The translations under genes were made by a program, and so were the position numbers. A DNA stretch of 64,000 nt. Source: Alphaproteobacteria bacterium (GTDB lineage: Bacteria; Pseudomonadota; Alphaproteobacteria; Caulobacterales; Caulobacteraceae). The DNA is taken from positions 186,001 through 250,000 of the forward strand of contig JANYET010000066.1 of assembly GCA_025359785.1 (NCBI GenBank), in the 5' to 3' direction. The notes below the pieces were generated by a model, which made no database searches, was not told the origin of the DNA, and saw only the letters and a program-made list of their open reading frames with translations. Below, piece after piece: positions 48,637 through 57,621 of this stretch (the first letter of the stretch is position 1; every line of letters begins with the position of its first letter).

Positions 48637-48741
48637 GGCTTTCTCCTGTCGATGGGATGGCGGACGGCGCCCCGCCTCTGAGCTCGTCCCGCGCCCGGCC
48701 CGCCGTATGCTCAGGACGCGGCGCGTATCCTTGTCGCGACG

Positions 48742-49044
48742 CTATTGCCCCCGCGGCGCGCGGCGCGCGTTCTGCGCCGGGACGGCGTGACGTCCGCTCG
48801 CGCTGTCGATCGACGCGGCGGGGGGCGGCACCACCACGCCCCGGGTCATGCGCCCGTTGTCCTCCTCATAGAAGCAGGCGGATCCCACCTGGACCTCCTC
48901 GTCCATGTCAAAGGTGCGCCCATCCGGGAGTTCGCAGGTGTCACTATACTGCGGGCGGCCAGACTGCGCGCCCGCGGGTACGGCAAACGCCGCCAAGCCG
49001 AGGGCTCCCGCCGCTGCGGCGGCGGCCGCAAATGCATATCTCAT
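48742..49044 (-). CDS. Small secreted protein, paralogue of 48295..48636
   Basis: Signal peptide MRYAFAAAAAAAGALGLAAFAVPAGAQ; YSDTCELPDGR...VQVGSACFYEEDNGRMTRGVVVPPP...NARRAPRGQ. Confidence 0.68.
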   Translation of the reverse strand: MRYAFAAAAAAAGALGLAAFAVPAGAQSGRPQYSDTCELPDGRTFDMDEEVQVGSACFYEEDNGRMTRGVVVPPPAASIDSASGRHAVPAQNARRAPRGQ

Positions 49045-49095
49045 TGTCGTTGCTCCCCATTTTTGGCGTCCGGGACCGAATTTGGTGGATCCGGT

Positions 49096-51069
49096 CTATT
49101 TCAGGCAAGGTTCGCTGACCCCGTCGGGCGGATCCACACCCATGTCGCCCGCGTAGAGCACGCAGATATTTGGATCGCGCGCAAGCGCACGGCCGCGGTT
49201 CTCGAGGGCTTCCGGCAGTCGGGCGCCGTAGGCTTGCGGCGACCTTGCCGCCAGGGCGCGCAAGGTCAGAGATCGCCCGAACAGCGTCGACGGATCGTTC
49301 GGGCGCTTGGCCATCGCCTTGTCGTAGGCCGCAAGCGCCTCCGCATAGTCGTGACGCTTGAACAGCGTGAGCGCGAGGCTGTCGATCGCATCGGGAAGCT
49401 CCATGGCGGCCTTGCAGGCGACGAGCGCCTTGTCGAGATCGCCGTTTCGGACGGTCCGGAACCAGCAGAGATCGTTGAGCTGGGCGCTCTTATAGTCCGA
49501 TAGGTCGCGGATCCTGTCGAAGTCGCGCTCGGCGCGGGGATCCTTGCTGTTCATCAGCAGGTAGGCATCGGCCCGCGCGAACAGCAGGTTGGTGTTGTCC
49601 GGATGGACAGCCAGGGCCGGCGAAAGCAAGGGCGCCGCGAGCTGCGGCAGTTGATGACTGCTCAGGAACTTGGCGACGTCCTCCGAGGCTCCCGGCTCGT
49701 AGATGACGCCGCCAAGCACGACCGCCAGGACCAGCGGCGCGGCCACGGCGGCATACCGCAGGGCCTGCTTGATCCGGGCGCGCGCCAGCGCGGCGCGACT
49801 GCGGCGGACGAAGTCGACATCCGGCGGCGTCAGGTGCAGCGTGGTCTCGTAGGGTTTCAGGAATTCGAGGTCGTCGGCGGTCAGATAGCCCCGCTCGCCG
49901 CGCGACCTGCCCGCCGCGCGCATCTCGAACAGCACCCGCCGGTCGGAAACCATCTTCTCGAGCCGGCGGCGGTACTTTTCCACCGCGCTTCGGCTGTCGT
50001 CGATCCGCTGGGCCAGGGCGTCGTGAACCAGTTCGAAGTCGTTTTGCGACCGCTTGACGATCCGGGCGGCCTGCAACCCGTCCAGAACCGCCGCCAGAAG
50101 CGGGTCGGCCAGGACGGTCGCCAGCTGCGCCCGTGTCCTGGGCGCCTTGGTGGCGTCGCCGCTTACCAGTTCATCCAGAACCCGGCGGACCGCGTCGTCC
50201 GGGGCGCCGGGATGATCGGCCTGCAGACCCGCCTGGATCAGCACGGTCTGGCGGTCGAGAAACCGCCCAAGCACATCGCCCAGGGGCATGTTGGCGACCA
50301 TGTCGCCGGTGATCGTCGGCCGGGTCCGGCCGGCGCTTTCCGCCCTGGCCTTGGTGACCAGTTCATCGAGATAGACCTGCAGATAGGTGAGCTGTACGAC
50401 GCCGCGCGAATCCTTGAGCTTGTCGATGATGGCGTCGGCCGTCTGTTCGCCGTCTTGCAGGTCCAGCTGAAGCTGCCTGGCCGTGCCCTCGATCACCTCG
50501 CGAAGGCTTTCGCGGCGCATCGGCTCCACCCGCAGCCGGTGGGCCATCAGCCCGGGGAGTTCGCGCTCCAATCGGTCCATCTGGCCGAGGTAGTCCTCGC
50601 GCAGGCTGAGAACGATCCGGCATTGCGCCTTCGCCGCCAGCAGCGCGCGCAACATCTCCACGAACCGCGCGACCTCTGCCTCGTCGCCCAGGACGAAAAG
50701 CTCCTCCAACTGGTCGAACACCAGGCAGACCGGGCGCAGGTAGGCGCTGTAGAGTGCTTCAACGGCGCCCACGACCCGGTCCGGTTCGACCGGATCGCGG
50801 GCCGGACGGCGGGTCAGCGCCTCCAGGGTCGAGGCCGGAAAGTTGCGGCGTCGGCGCAGGAACACGGTCGTCCAGTCGGTGTCCGGCAGCCGGTTCGCCA
50901 GGCCGCACTGGAGCAGGCTGGTCTTGCCCGTGCCCGACGGCCCATAAACCACGACCACCGGCGCCTGCAGGAACAGACGGTAGATGTCGTCGGTCTCGCG
51001 CTCGCGCCCGAAGAAGGCCTCTTTGTCGCCCTTGGCGTAGGACTCGAGAAGCTTGAGGCCCGGACTCAT
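49096..51069 (-). CDS. nSTAND-type NTPase with TM and C-terminal TPR-like region
   Basis: DKEAFFGRERETDDIYRLFLQAPVVVVYGPSGTGKTSLLQCGLA (Walker A), PVCLVFDQLEELFVLG (Walker B), TM LVLAVVLGGVIY. Confidence 0.87.
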   Translation of the reverse strand: MSPGLKLLESYAKGDKEAFFGRERETDDIYRLFLQAPVVVVYGPSGTGKTSLLQCGLANRLPDTDWTTVFLRRRRNFPASTLEALTRRPARDPVEPDRVVGAVEALYSAYLRPVCLVFDQLEELFVLGDEAEVARFVEMLRALLAAKAQCRIVLSLREDYLGQMDRLERELPGLMAHRLRVEPMRRESLREVIEGTARQLQLDLQDGEQTADAIIDKLKDSRGVVQLTYLQVYLDELVTKARAESAGRTRPTITGDMVANMPLGDVLGRFLDRQTVLIQAGLQADHPGAPDDAVRRVLDELVSGDATKAPRTRAQLATVLADPLLAAVLDGLQAARIVKRSQNDFELVHDALAQRIDDSRSAVEKYRRRLEKMVSDRRVLFEMRAAGRSRGERGYLTADDLEFLKPYETTLHLTPPDVDFVRRSRAALARARIKQALRYAAVAAPLVLAVVLGGVIYEPGASEDVAKFLSSHQLPQLAAPLLSPALAVHPDNTNLLFARADAYLLMNSKDPRAERDFDRIRDLSDYKSAQLNDLCWFRTVRNGDLDKALVACKAAMELPDAIDSLALTLFKRHDYAEALAAYDKAMAKRPNDPSTLFGRSLTLRALAARSPQAYGARLPEALENRGRALARDPNICVLYAGDMGVDPPDGVSEPCLK

Positions 51070-52892
51070 GGGGTCAGGCTCGCCTTGAAGGCATCGAGGG
51101 ATACCGTCAGGTCATTCAGGGTGCGGACCGAGTCCGGCGTATTGATGTCTTCGGGGACCTGCCGGGCCGTCAGGTCGACCCGCGGATCCACCACGCTGAC
51201 GTAGCGATAGGCCTTTTCGTCCGGGTCGTAGGAGGTCAAGAAATAGAGGCTGGAAACCCGGTCGTCGTAGATCGAACTCTGGTCGATGACGAAGGGCGTC
51301 AGGTTCAGGTAGGTCTTTTCAAGGGGAGTTCCTGGCGGGATCCGTCCGAGCCGGAGGAGCACGCAGCCGCTGTCGGAGATCATTGTGCGAAGGTAGCGCG
51401 CCGCCGTGCTGCCCCGCGTGAGGCGGTCCAGGGCGAACTCGGTATAGAGATATTTCGCGTCCTCGTTGCGCGCCTTGCGCACCTCGATCCTTTTGACCGT
51501 CACCGGGAAGTAGCGTGTGACGAATCCCAGGTCGGCCAGCACGACGCCCAGGCGCCCATAGGCCTCGGCGCAAAGGGCCTTGACCTGGTCCGGGGGCAAC
51601 GACGGCGCCGGCTCGACGTTGGGGGGAGCCGGCGAGGCCGGCAGCCTCGCGCGCAGGTCCTCCATGAAAGCATGGGCGAGCTCCACCGGATCGTCCGGCC
51701 TATCGTTGGTCAGCTCCGCCGCCAGCTTGACGCACTCGGGCATGAAGGGCTGCACGCCGTTGGCCTGGAAGATCTGCATGACCGTCACGATGAGCCCGAA
51801 GTCGTCGTAGCATTTGGCGTCGTCAGCCGTCAGTTCCAGCCGTTTGCGCAGGCGATCGCGCTGATCCTGCGTGATCCGCAGGCCGGGACTGGAATCCATT
51901 TCATTCCAGAGTTGCGCCAGCGCCGTGAAGCAGAACAGACGAAGGGTCACATCGTAGGTCTGGAGCAGCTGGCGCAGGCGCGCCTCGTCCTCCACCTCCT
52001 GGTTGAAGAGCTTGCGAACCTGCTCGGCGATGGGGGCCGGCAGCTTGTCGACGATTGCCTCCTGCACCGCGCCGGGATTGGGGCTCCAGGGATTGGAAAG
52101 ATCCTGCACGACCGCCGCGAAGCCGGGGTTTGCGCTGCTGAGCCCCTCCGACAGCGCATTGCGCAGCGCCTCGTTCACGGCGTTGACCTCGGTTGGCGGC
52201 GACAGTTCCGGCCCGACATCGCGCAGCGGGGGCAACGTCCAGCCCAGCACCGCCTCGCCGCCCTCTCCGAGGTAGAGGCCCCAGGGCAAAGCCTCCGTCG
52301 GGGTTTCGGGCATGCCGCCCCAGGAGAACCCGCGCGAGGCTTGCGGCGCGCGGGAATCCCCCTTGGTCTTCACCAACGCGGTCGCTGTCTCGAAGGCGTC
52401 GCCGATCGTCATGCCATCGGCCAGCGCGTTGTAGAACCCGACCGAGAAGTCCTTAGCCATGGCGTCGTTGATCGGTGCGGCGGTGGCGATCACCGCCTTG
52501 ACGCCACGCGCGATCAGGGCCGCCACCTGGCCGCGGGTGGCGCAGCCATTCAGGAACACCAGCTTCAGCGAGGACTTGAACAGGCCGAACCGGTCCGCCA
52601 GCCCCGCGCCCTTTGCATCGCCGCCATCGAGATGAAGACTCTCGCCGCTCGCATGCCCGGCGTAGTGGAAGATCGCCAGTCGGTCCGGAATCTCGCCAAG
52701 ACGCTGGAAGATGAGGTCAATCGAAGCGGCCGTCTGCAGCGAGTACTGGATGACGGCGCTGTCGTCGTAGGGCTGCAGAGCGGCCGCGATGCCGTCCCGC
52801 TCGGCCTTCAAGGTCTCGAGGAATTCGTTCTGGTCGTTGGCGAACGTCACGTAGACTACGGGCCGGTCGGCGGCTGACTGCCCGGTCGCCAT
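51066..52892 (-). CDS. CHAT-domain caspase-like protease
   Basis: RLAIFHYAGHASGESLHLDGG (His) and LVFLNGCATRGQVAALIARGVKAVIAT (Cys); ATGA overlap with nSTAND gene. Confidence 0.87.
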   Translation of the reverse strand: MATGQSAADRPVVYVTFANDQNEFLETLKAERDGIAAALQPYDDSAVIQYSLQTAASIDLIFQRLGEIPDRLAIFHYAGHASGESLHLDGGDAKGAGLADRFGLFKSSLKLVFLNGCATRGQVAALIARGVKAVIATAAPINDAMAKDFSVGFYNALADGMTIGDAFETATALVKTKGDSRAPQASRGFSWGGMPETPTEALPWGLYLGEGGEAVLGWTLPPLRDVGPELSPPTEVNAVNEALRNALSEGLSSANPGFAAVVQDLSNPWSPNPGAVQEAIVDKLPAPIAEQVRKLFNQEVEDEARLRQLLQTYDVTLRLFCFTALAQLWNEMDSSPGLRITQDQRDRLRKRLELTADDAKCYDDFGLIVTVMQIFQANGVQPFMPECVKLAAELTNDRPDDPVELAHAFMEDLRARLPASPAPPNVEPAPSLPPDQVKALCAEAYGRLGVVLADLGFVTRYFPVTVKRIEVRKARNEDAKYLYTEFALDRLTRGSTAARYLRTMISDSGCVLLRLGRIPPGTPLEKTYLNLTPFVIDQSSIYDDRVSSLYFLTSYDPDEKAYRYVSVVDPRVDLTARQVPEDINTPDSVRTLNDLTVSLDAFKASLTP

Positions 52893-53053
52893 CGCTTGCC
52901 AGCTCCCCAGGTCACGGCGCGCCCCATTCAGGCGCCGGCCCCGCTGTCATCCTCAACCGCGCCGCGAAGGATGGTCAAGGGCGCCTTGCGGTGGCGGAGT
53001 CCGGCGGCCTAACGTCGGGGTGGGCCGGTCGGGCCCGTTGGGACGAGAACGCC

Positions 53054-56000
53054 ATGGCCGTGATCCGCGCACTTCAGGTGGGCATCAACTCCTACAAGCG
53101 CGTGCCCCTGGCCGGCTGCCTCAACGATGTCGAGAATTTCCACGAGCAGCTGAAGTCCCGCTTCCCGAATAACCTGGACCGAAAGGCCCTGACGGAGTCC
53201 GAGGCCACCTATGAGAATGTGATCAAGATGTTCCGCGAACATCTCGGCAAGGGCGAGGCGGGCGACGTTGCGGTCTTCCACTACTGCGGCCATGGCTCGC
53301 GCGAGGCGGCGGCGGCGGAATTCCTGGACTTCTCCGGCGAGCCCCAGAACGAAGGCCTCGTCTGCTACGACTCCCGCGACGAGGGCCGGTATCTGCTCGC
53401 CGACAAGGAGCTGGCGGTGCTCATCGCCGAGCTCGCGGCCAAGCAGATGCACGTCTGCGTGATCCTTGACTGTTGCCACTCCGGGTCCGGTACGCGCGAC
53501 GCCGACAGTTTCCAGGGAACCGTCTGCCGATCCCTGCCCGCGACCGACGACCCGCCGCGGCCGCTGGAGAGCTACATCGACGGCTATTACGCCAAACTGG
53601 AGAAGGGGAACTTCTCCATTCCCAGGTCTCCCCACATGCTGCTGGCGGCCTGCGACCGGCTGCAGACCGCCGGCGAAAGCCAGGTGACCCACAAGGGTTA
53701 TTTCACCACCGCGCTGGTCGAGGCGCTGGGCGACGCGGGCGCCCCGATCTCCTATTCCGACCTCTTCGTCCGGTGCCGGGCCGCCGTGCGCGCCATTTCC
53801 ACCACCCAGGATCCCCAATTCGAGCCGGTGGGCGGTTTTGCGGCGAGCTCCGGCTTCCTGGGCTGCGAGGTCGGCGCCAGCAAGGCGCCCTATTTCGTCC
53901 ACTACCAGGAAGCCCCGACGCCGGCGCCGGGCGCGACGCCGACCCCCGATCCCGGCTGGCTGGCGGACTGCGGGGCCATCGACGGCCTGCCCACCGACGC
54001 GCAGACGCCCGCCACGTTCAACCTCTACGCGGCGGGCGCTCTCGATATCCCCGCGGGAACCGCGAGGGCCACCCGAGTGGGACCGCAACAGTGCACGCTG
54101 CAACTGGCGGACGGCTTCCAGCCCGACCCGGCCGGGCAATACTGGGCCGAGATCACCAGCCTAGCCTCGCCGCCGCTGTTCATCGGGTTTGATGGCGCGG
54201 CCGAGGACCGCGCGACCGTCGAGGCGGCGCTGAAAGGCGGCGCGATCGACGTGTCCCTGACCGCGGCGCTGGACGGGATGACCTACAGCCTGTCGATGGG
54301 CGGCGACGGCCTGTCGCTCCGGCAGCACGAGACTGGGACGCTGATCCAGATCGCGCGCCTGGGGGCCGACGGCCTCGCCGGGGCGGCGGAACGATTGCGG
54401 CCGGCGGTCTTCGCCATCGCCGCCTGGGAGCGGACGCTGGCCCTGGAAAACCGCAGTACGACCATGGACCCGGCCAAGGTCGAGTTCACCCTGCTGCAAC
54501 AATCGCCAACCGGCGAGCTCAGGCCGATGGCGGGGAACGACGTCAGCCTGGACTACGCGCCCGCGGGCGACGAGCGGCTGTTGCTCCGGGCCCGCTTCCA
54601 GGTGGTGAACCGCACGGACCAGCCGCTCTATGTCACCCTGCTGCATTTTTCCCAGCAGTACGGGATCGACCAAGTCTACACGGATCGGGTCCCGAACGGC
54701 CCGCCCGTCACGCTTTGGGGGGACGCCGCCACCACCGGTTTTTGGCTTGGCAACGGCGAGAACACCGCCCTGGAGCGGTTCAAGCTGGTCGTCTCGACCG
54801 AGCCGGTCGACAGCTATCTGCTCGAACAGAAGGGTCTGGATATCGGGGCCGTCCTCGAGCCGACCCGGGGGTTCGGCGCGTTCGATGCGCCCCAGGCCGA
54901 CAAGCTCTTCGCCCAGGAGTGGTTCACCAAGGACTTCCGGGTCAGCGTGGTCCGGCGGCTCGGCGGCGTGGGGGCCAGCGTGGTCAACCTGGCTGAGAAC
55001 CAGATCCGCATCCTGCCGCATCCGACGGTCACGGCGGACGTCAAGCTCGGGGCCGCGCGCCAGGCGACCCGCGGCGAGGCGGACGCCTCGGATTTCTACC
55101 GGACGCTCGAACGGACCGGGCTGCGGCTTATCGACTTCTCCGCGGCGTACGGCGACGCGCAGCGCTCGACGGAGCCGTTCAACGATCTCAGCATCCTGGA
55201 GTTCAGCGACATCCGGAACGCCGATGCGCTCGCTCAGACGCCGCTGCGAATCGAGATCAGGACGCCGCTCGGACCCAACGAGGCCATCGTGCCTCTGGTG
55301 TTCGACGGGACGCATGTCCAGGTGGCCGGCCTCTTCGGTCCCCAGGACGACGGCTCGACGCTTGTCGAGATCGATCAGCTCCCCGCCGCCGAGGTCACGC
55401 AGCGTGGCCTCGGCGGGACGCTGAAGCTTTACCTCTTCAAGGCGCTCCTGAAACAGGCCGACGTGAACAGACTGCAGTGGGTCGACTTTGGCGACGCCAG
55501 TAAGCCGCCCGTGCTTTCGGATTCGATGATGGGTGCAAAGACCGGTCCGGCCAAGACCGTGCTGTTGCTCCTCCACGGCCTGGTCGACAGCTCCTCGGAC
55601 ATGATCGCCGGCGTCCAGGCGACCGGCCTCGCGGCCGAGTTCGACCTCGTCCTGGTCTATACCTACGAGAGCCTGAAGACCCCGATCGAGGACACCTCGG
55701 GCAAGCTGCAGGCGGCGCTCGCCGGCGCGGGCATCGGACCGAGCGACGGCAAGAGGCTGACGGTCCTGGCGCACGGCATGGGAGGGCTCGTGGCGCGCCA
55801 CTTCGTCGAGCTGGGCGAGGGCAAGGACGTGGTCGACCATCTGGTGATGTGCGGGACACCCAACCAGGGCTCGCCCTTCGGGGAGGTGGATGCCGCACGC
55901 AAGCTTCTCACCTTCATGCTGACGCTGGCCCAGAACTACATCCCCGGCGCCGGGGCCTACCTCCTTCCGGTGCTGACGGTGCTCAAGGCCTCGGCCGACA

Positions 56001-56326
56001 TGACCCAGACGCTGGCCGAGATGAAGCCGGACTCCGCGCTGCTCAAGGCGCTGAGCAAGGCCCCGGACCCTGGCGTCTCCTACACCATCCTGGCGGGCAA
56101 CATCGACGCCTACCAGGAGCCAAGCGATGCGCATTTCCCGGACCTGCTCAACAGGCTAGGCAAGGCCGAGCTCTTCAAGCTGCTCTTCGCAGACAAGCAG
56201 AACGATCTCGCGGCAAGCGTCGACAGCATCGGTGGCGGCCGCAAACGCATCGATGTCGCCTGCTACTACCTCAACTACTTCACCTCGCCCGCGGGACGCG
56301 AGGCCCTGAAGGCGGTAGACTGGTAA
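53054..56326 (+). CDS. Caspase-like (C14/metacaspase-type) protease with C-terminal alpha/beta-hydrolase-like domain
   Basis: RALQVGINSYKRVPLAGCLNDVENFHEQL, VFHYCGHGS, VILDCCHSGSGTR; C-terminus TVLLLLHGLVDSSSDMIAG...LTVLAHGMGGLVARHFVE. Confidence 0.87.
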   Translation: MAVIRALQVGINSYKRVPLAGCLNDVENFHEQLKSRFPNNLDRKALTESEATYENVIKMFREHLGKGEAGDVAVFHYCGHGSREAAAAEFLDFSGEPQNEGLVCYDSRDEGRYLLADKELAVLIAELAAKQMHVCVILDCCHSGSGTRDADSFQGTVCRSLPATDDPPRPLESYIDGYYAKLEKGNFSIPRSPHMLLAACDRLQTAGESQVTHKGYFTTALVEALGDAGAPISYSDLFVRCRAAVRAISTTQDPQFEPVGGFAASSGFLGCEVGASKAPYFVHYQEAPTPAPGATPTPDPGWLADCGAIDGLPTDAQTPATFNLYAAGALDIPAGTARATRVGPQQCTLQLADGFQPDPAGQYWAEITSLASPPLFIGFDGAAEDRATVEAALKGGAIDVSLTAALDGMTYSLSMGGDGLSLRQHETGTLIQIARLGADGLAGAAERLRPAVFAIAAWERTLALENRSTTMDPAKVEFTLLQQSPTGELRPMAGNDVSLDYAPAGDERLLLRARFQVVNRTDQPLYVTLLHFSQQYGIDQVYTDRVPNGPPVTLWGDAATTGFWLGNGENTALERFKLVVSTEPVDSYLLEQKGLDIGAVLEPTRGFGAFDAPQADKLFAQEWFTKDFRVSVVRRLGGVGASVVNLAENQIRILPHPTVTADVKLGAARQATRGEADASDFYRTLERTGLRLIDFSAAYGDAQRSTEPFNDLSILEFSDIRNADALAQTPLRIEIRTPLGPNEAIVPLVFDGTHVQVAGLFGPQDDGSTLVEIDQLPAAEVTQRGLGGTLKLYLFKALLKQADVNRLQWVDFGDASKPPVLSDSMMGAKTGPAKTVLLLLHGLVDSSSDMIAGVQATGLAAEFDLVLVYTYESLKTPIEDTSGKLQAALAGAGIGPSDGKRLTVLAHGMGGLVARHFVELGEGKDVVDHLVMCGTPNQGSPFGEVDAARKLLTFMLTLAQNYIPGAGAYLLPVLTVLKASADMTQTLAEMKPDSALLKALSKAPDPGVSYTILAGNIDAYQEPSDAHFPDLLNRLGKAELFKLLFADKQNDLAASVDSIGGGRKRIDVACYYLNYFTSPAGREALKAVDW

Positions 56327-56468
56327 ATCGATGAAGGTAACGCTGCTGCTGCTCCGCAGGTGTGCGCGCGAAGCCAGACAGAAGATCATCGACTGTCGAG
56401 GCGCTTAGCCTATCGAGCCCGAACCCAAGAGCCCTAGGCGATTGGAAATGCCCAGGGAACCTGGGAAT

Positions 56469-56558
56469 TGGCGGTGCGAGTGGGATTCGAACCCACGTTA
56501 GGCTTTCACCTAAACACGCTTTCCAAGCGTGCGCCTTCAACCACTCGGCCACCGCACC
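56469..56558 (-). tRNA. tRNA-Ser(GGA), CCA encoded
   Basis: Reverse complement GGTGCGGTGGCCGAGTGGTTGAAGGCGCACGCTTGGAAAGCGTGTTTAGGTGAAAGCCTAACGTGGGTTCGAATCCCACTCGCACCGCCA; acceptor stem, GTTCGAATC T-loop, TTGGAAA anticodon loop, long variable arm. Confidence 0.96.
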
Positions 56559-56613
56559 TTAACGCTCGTGGAGGCGGGCCTCCCGGCGGAAGGCGGGTCA
56601 TATAGATTGCGCG

Positions 56614-57621
56614 CTAACCGGGCAAGCGGCGCTTGACCGAGGCGGCCAGGCGGGCCGGGTCGAACAGCGAGGCCGACTGGCGGGCGGCGAGCTCGGCCTC
56701 GAGGGCCCTGGAGGCTGTGAGCCAGGCGGCGATCTGAGCGGTGGCGTCGGGCCGGTGGTCGTGCAGCGCGGTCTGGGCTGCGGCCAGGCGGCGGTCGGCG
56801 GCGCGCAGGTCCGCGCGGGCCCGGGCGAGGCGAGGCGCGGCATAGCGCTCGTCGATCAGGCCCAGGCGGCTCCGGGCGCCGCCGATCATGGCGATGGCGG
56901 TAGCGCTGTCGCCGATGTCGGCTGAGCGCCGCGCCGCAGTCAGCGCGCGGCGGGTGTCGGCCATCAGCAGGGTGACGCCGAGACGTTCGCGGGGTTTGGC
57001 GGGGCACGCGGCGGGGCTGAGCGCGCGGACATAGTCGGCCAGGCCCTGCCGCACGGCCGGTGAAGGCTCCGGCCCGTCGAACTCCTCGGTGATCAAGCCA
57101 TGAATGAAGGGCTCGAGCGCCTGCTCGGCGGGGGCCTGGCTGACCTTCAGCCTGGCCTTTGGACCAGATAGGTCGGGGATCGGTTTGGGGTCGACGACGC
57201 CATTGCCGCGATGGCTGGAGAACAGCGAACTGGTCACGTCCGCCGTGCCCGGCGCGCCGGAGACGCCGGGGAACAGGAAGTCCGGATTGCTTCGCCCGCC
57301 GCGATGGCAGGTCTCGCAGGTGATTCCCGCGCGTCCGGCCTGGCCGCCCAGCAGGGTGGTCGAGCGAAAGGCGGCGCGGCCGATTTCCACTGAGGCGGCG
57401 AGCGCCGGGTCGGCGGCGCGGCGCAGGCACTCGGTCGGGGCCGAGGCGAGCGCGCGGACGGGATCAGCGCCCTTGGCGACCCACAGCATACCGCGGATCG
57501 GGGCGTCGCCCAGGCTCGTCAAGCCATGGGCGGGGAACGCGCCCACCGTGCTCGCCAGAACCAGCCCGCAGAGAAAAAGCCCCGCTAGTTCCGTTGCGGG
57601 TCGCCGCCGGCGTCGATCCAA
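56614..57621 (-). CDS. Secreted c-type cytochrome-like protein (one CxxCH)
   Basis: AGITCETCHRGGRSNPDFLFPGVSGAPGTADVTSSLFSSHRGNGVVDPKPIPDLSG; N-terminal signal-like segment. Confidence 0.72.
   Translation of the reverse strand: MDRRRRRPATELAGLFLCGLVLASTVGAFPAHGLTSLGDAPIRGMLWVAKGADPVRALASAPTECLRRAADPALAASVEIGRAAFRSTTLLGGQAGRAGITCETCHRGGRSNPDFLFPGVSGAPGTADVTSSLFSSHRGNGVVDPKPIPDLSGPKARLKVSQAPAEQALEPFIHGLITEEFDGPEPSPAVRQGLADYVRALSPAACPAKPRERLGVTLLMADTRRALTAARRSADIGDSATAIAMIGGARSRLGLIDERYAAPRLARARADLRAADRRLAAAQTALHDHRPDATAQIAAWLTASRALEAELAARQSASLFDPARLAASVKRRLPG

Noticed and set aside
37000-56600. Prophage or integrative element
   Set aside because: No integrase, transposase, structural phage genes or flanking repeats recognised.
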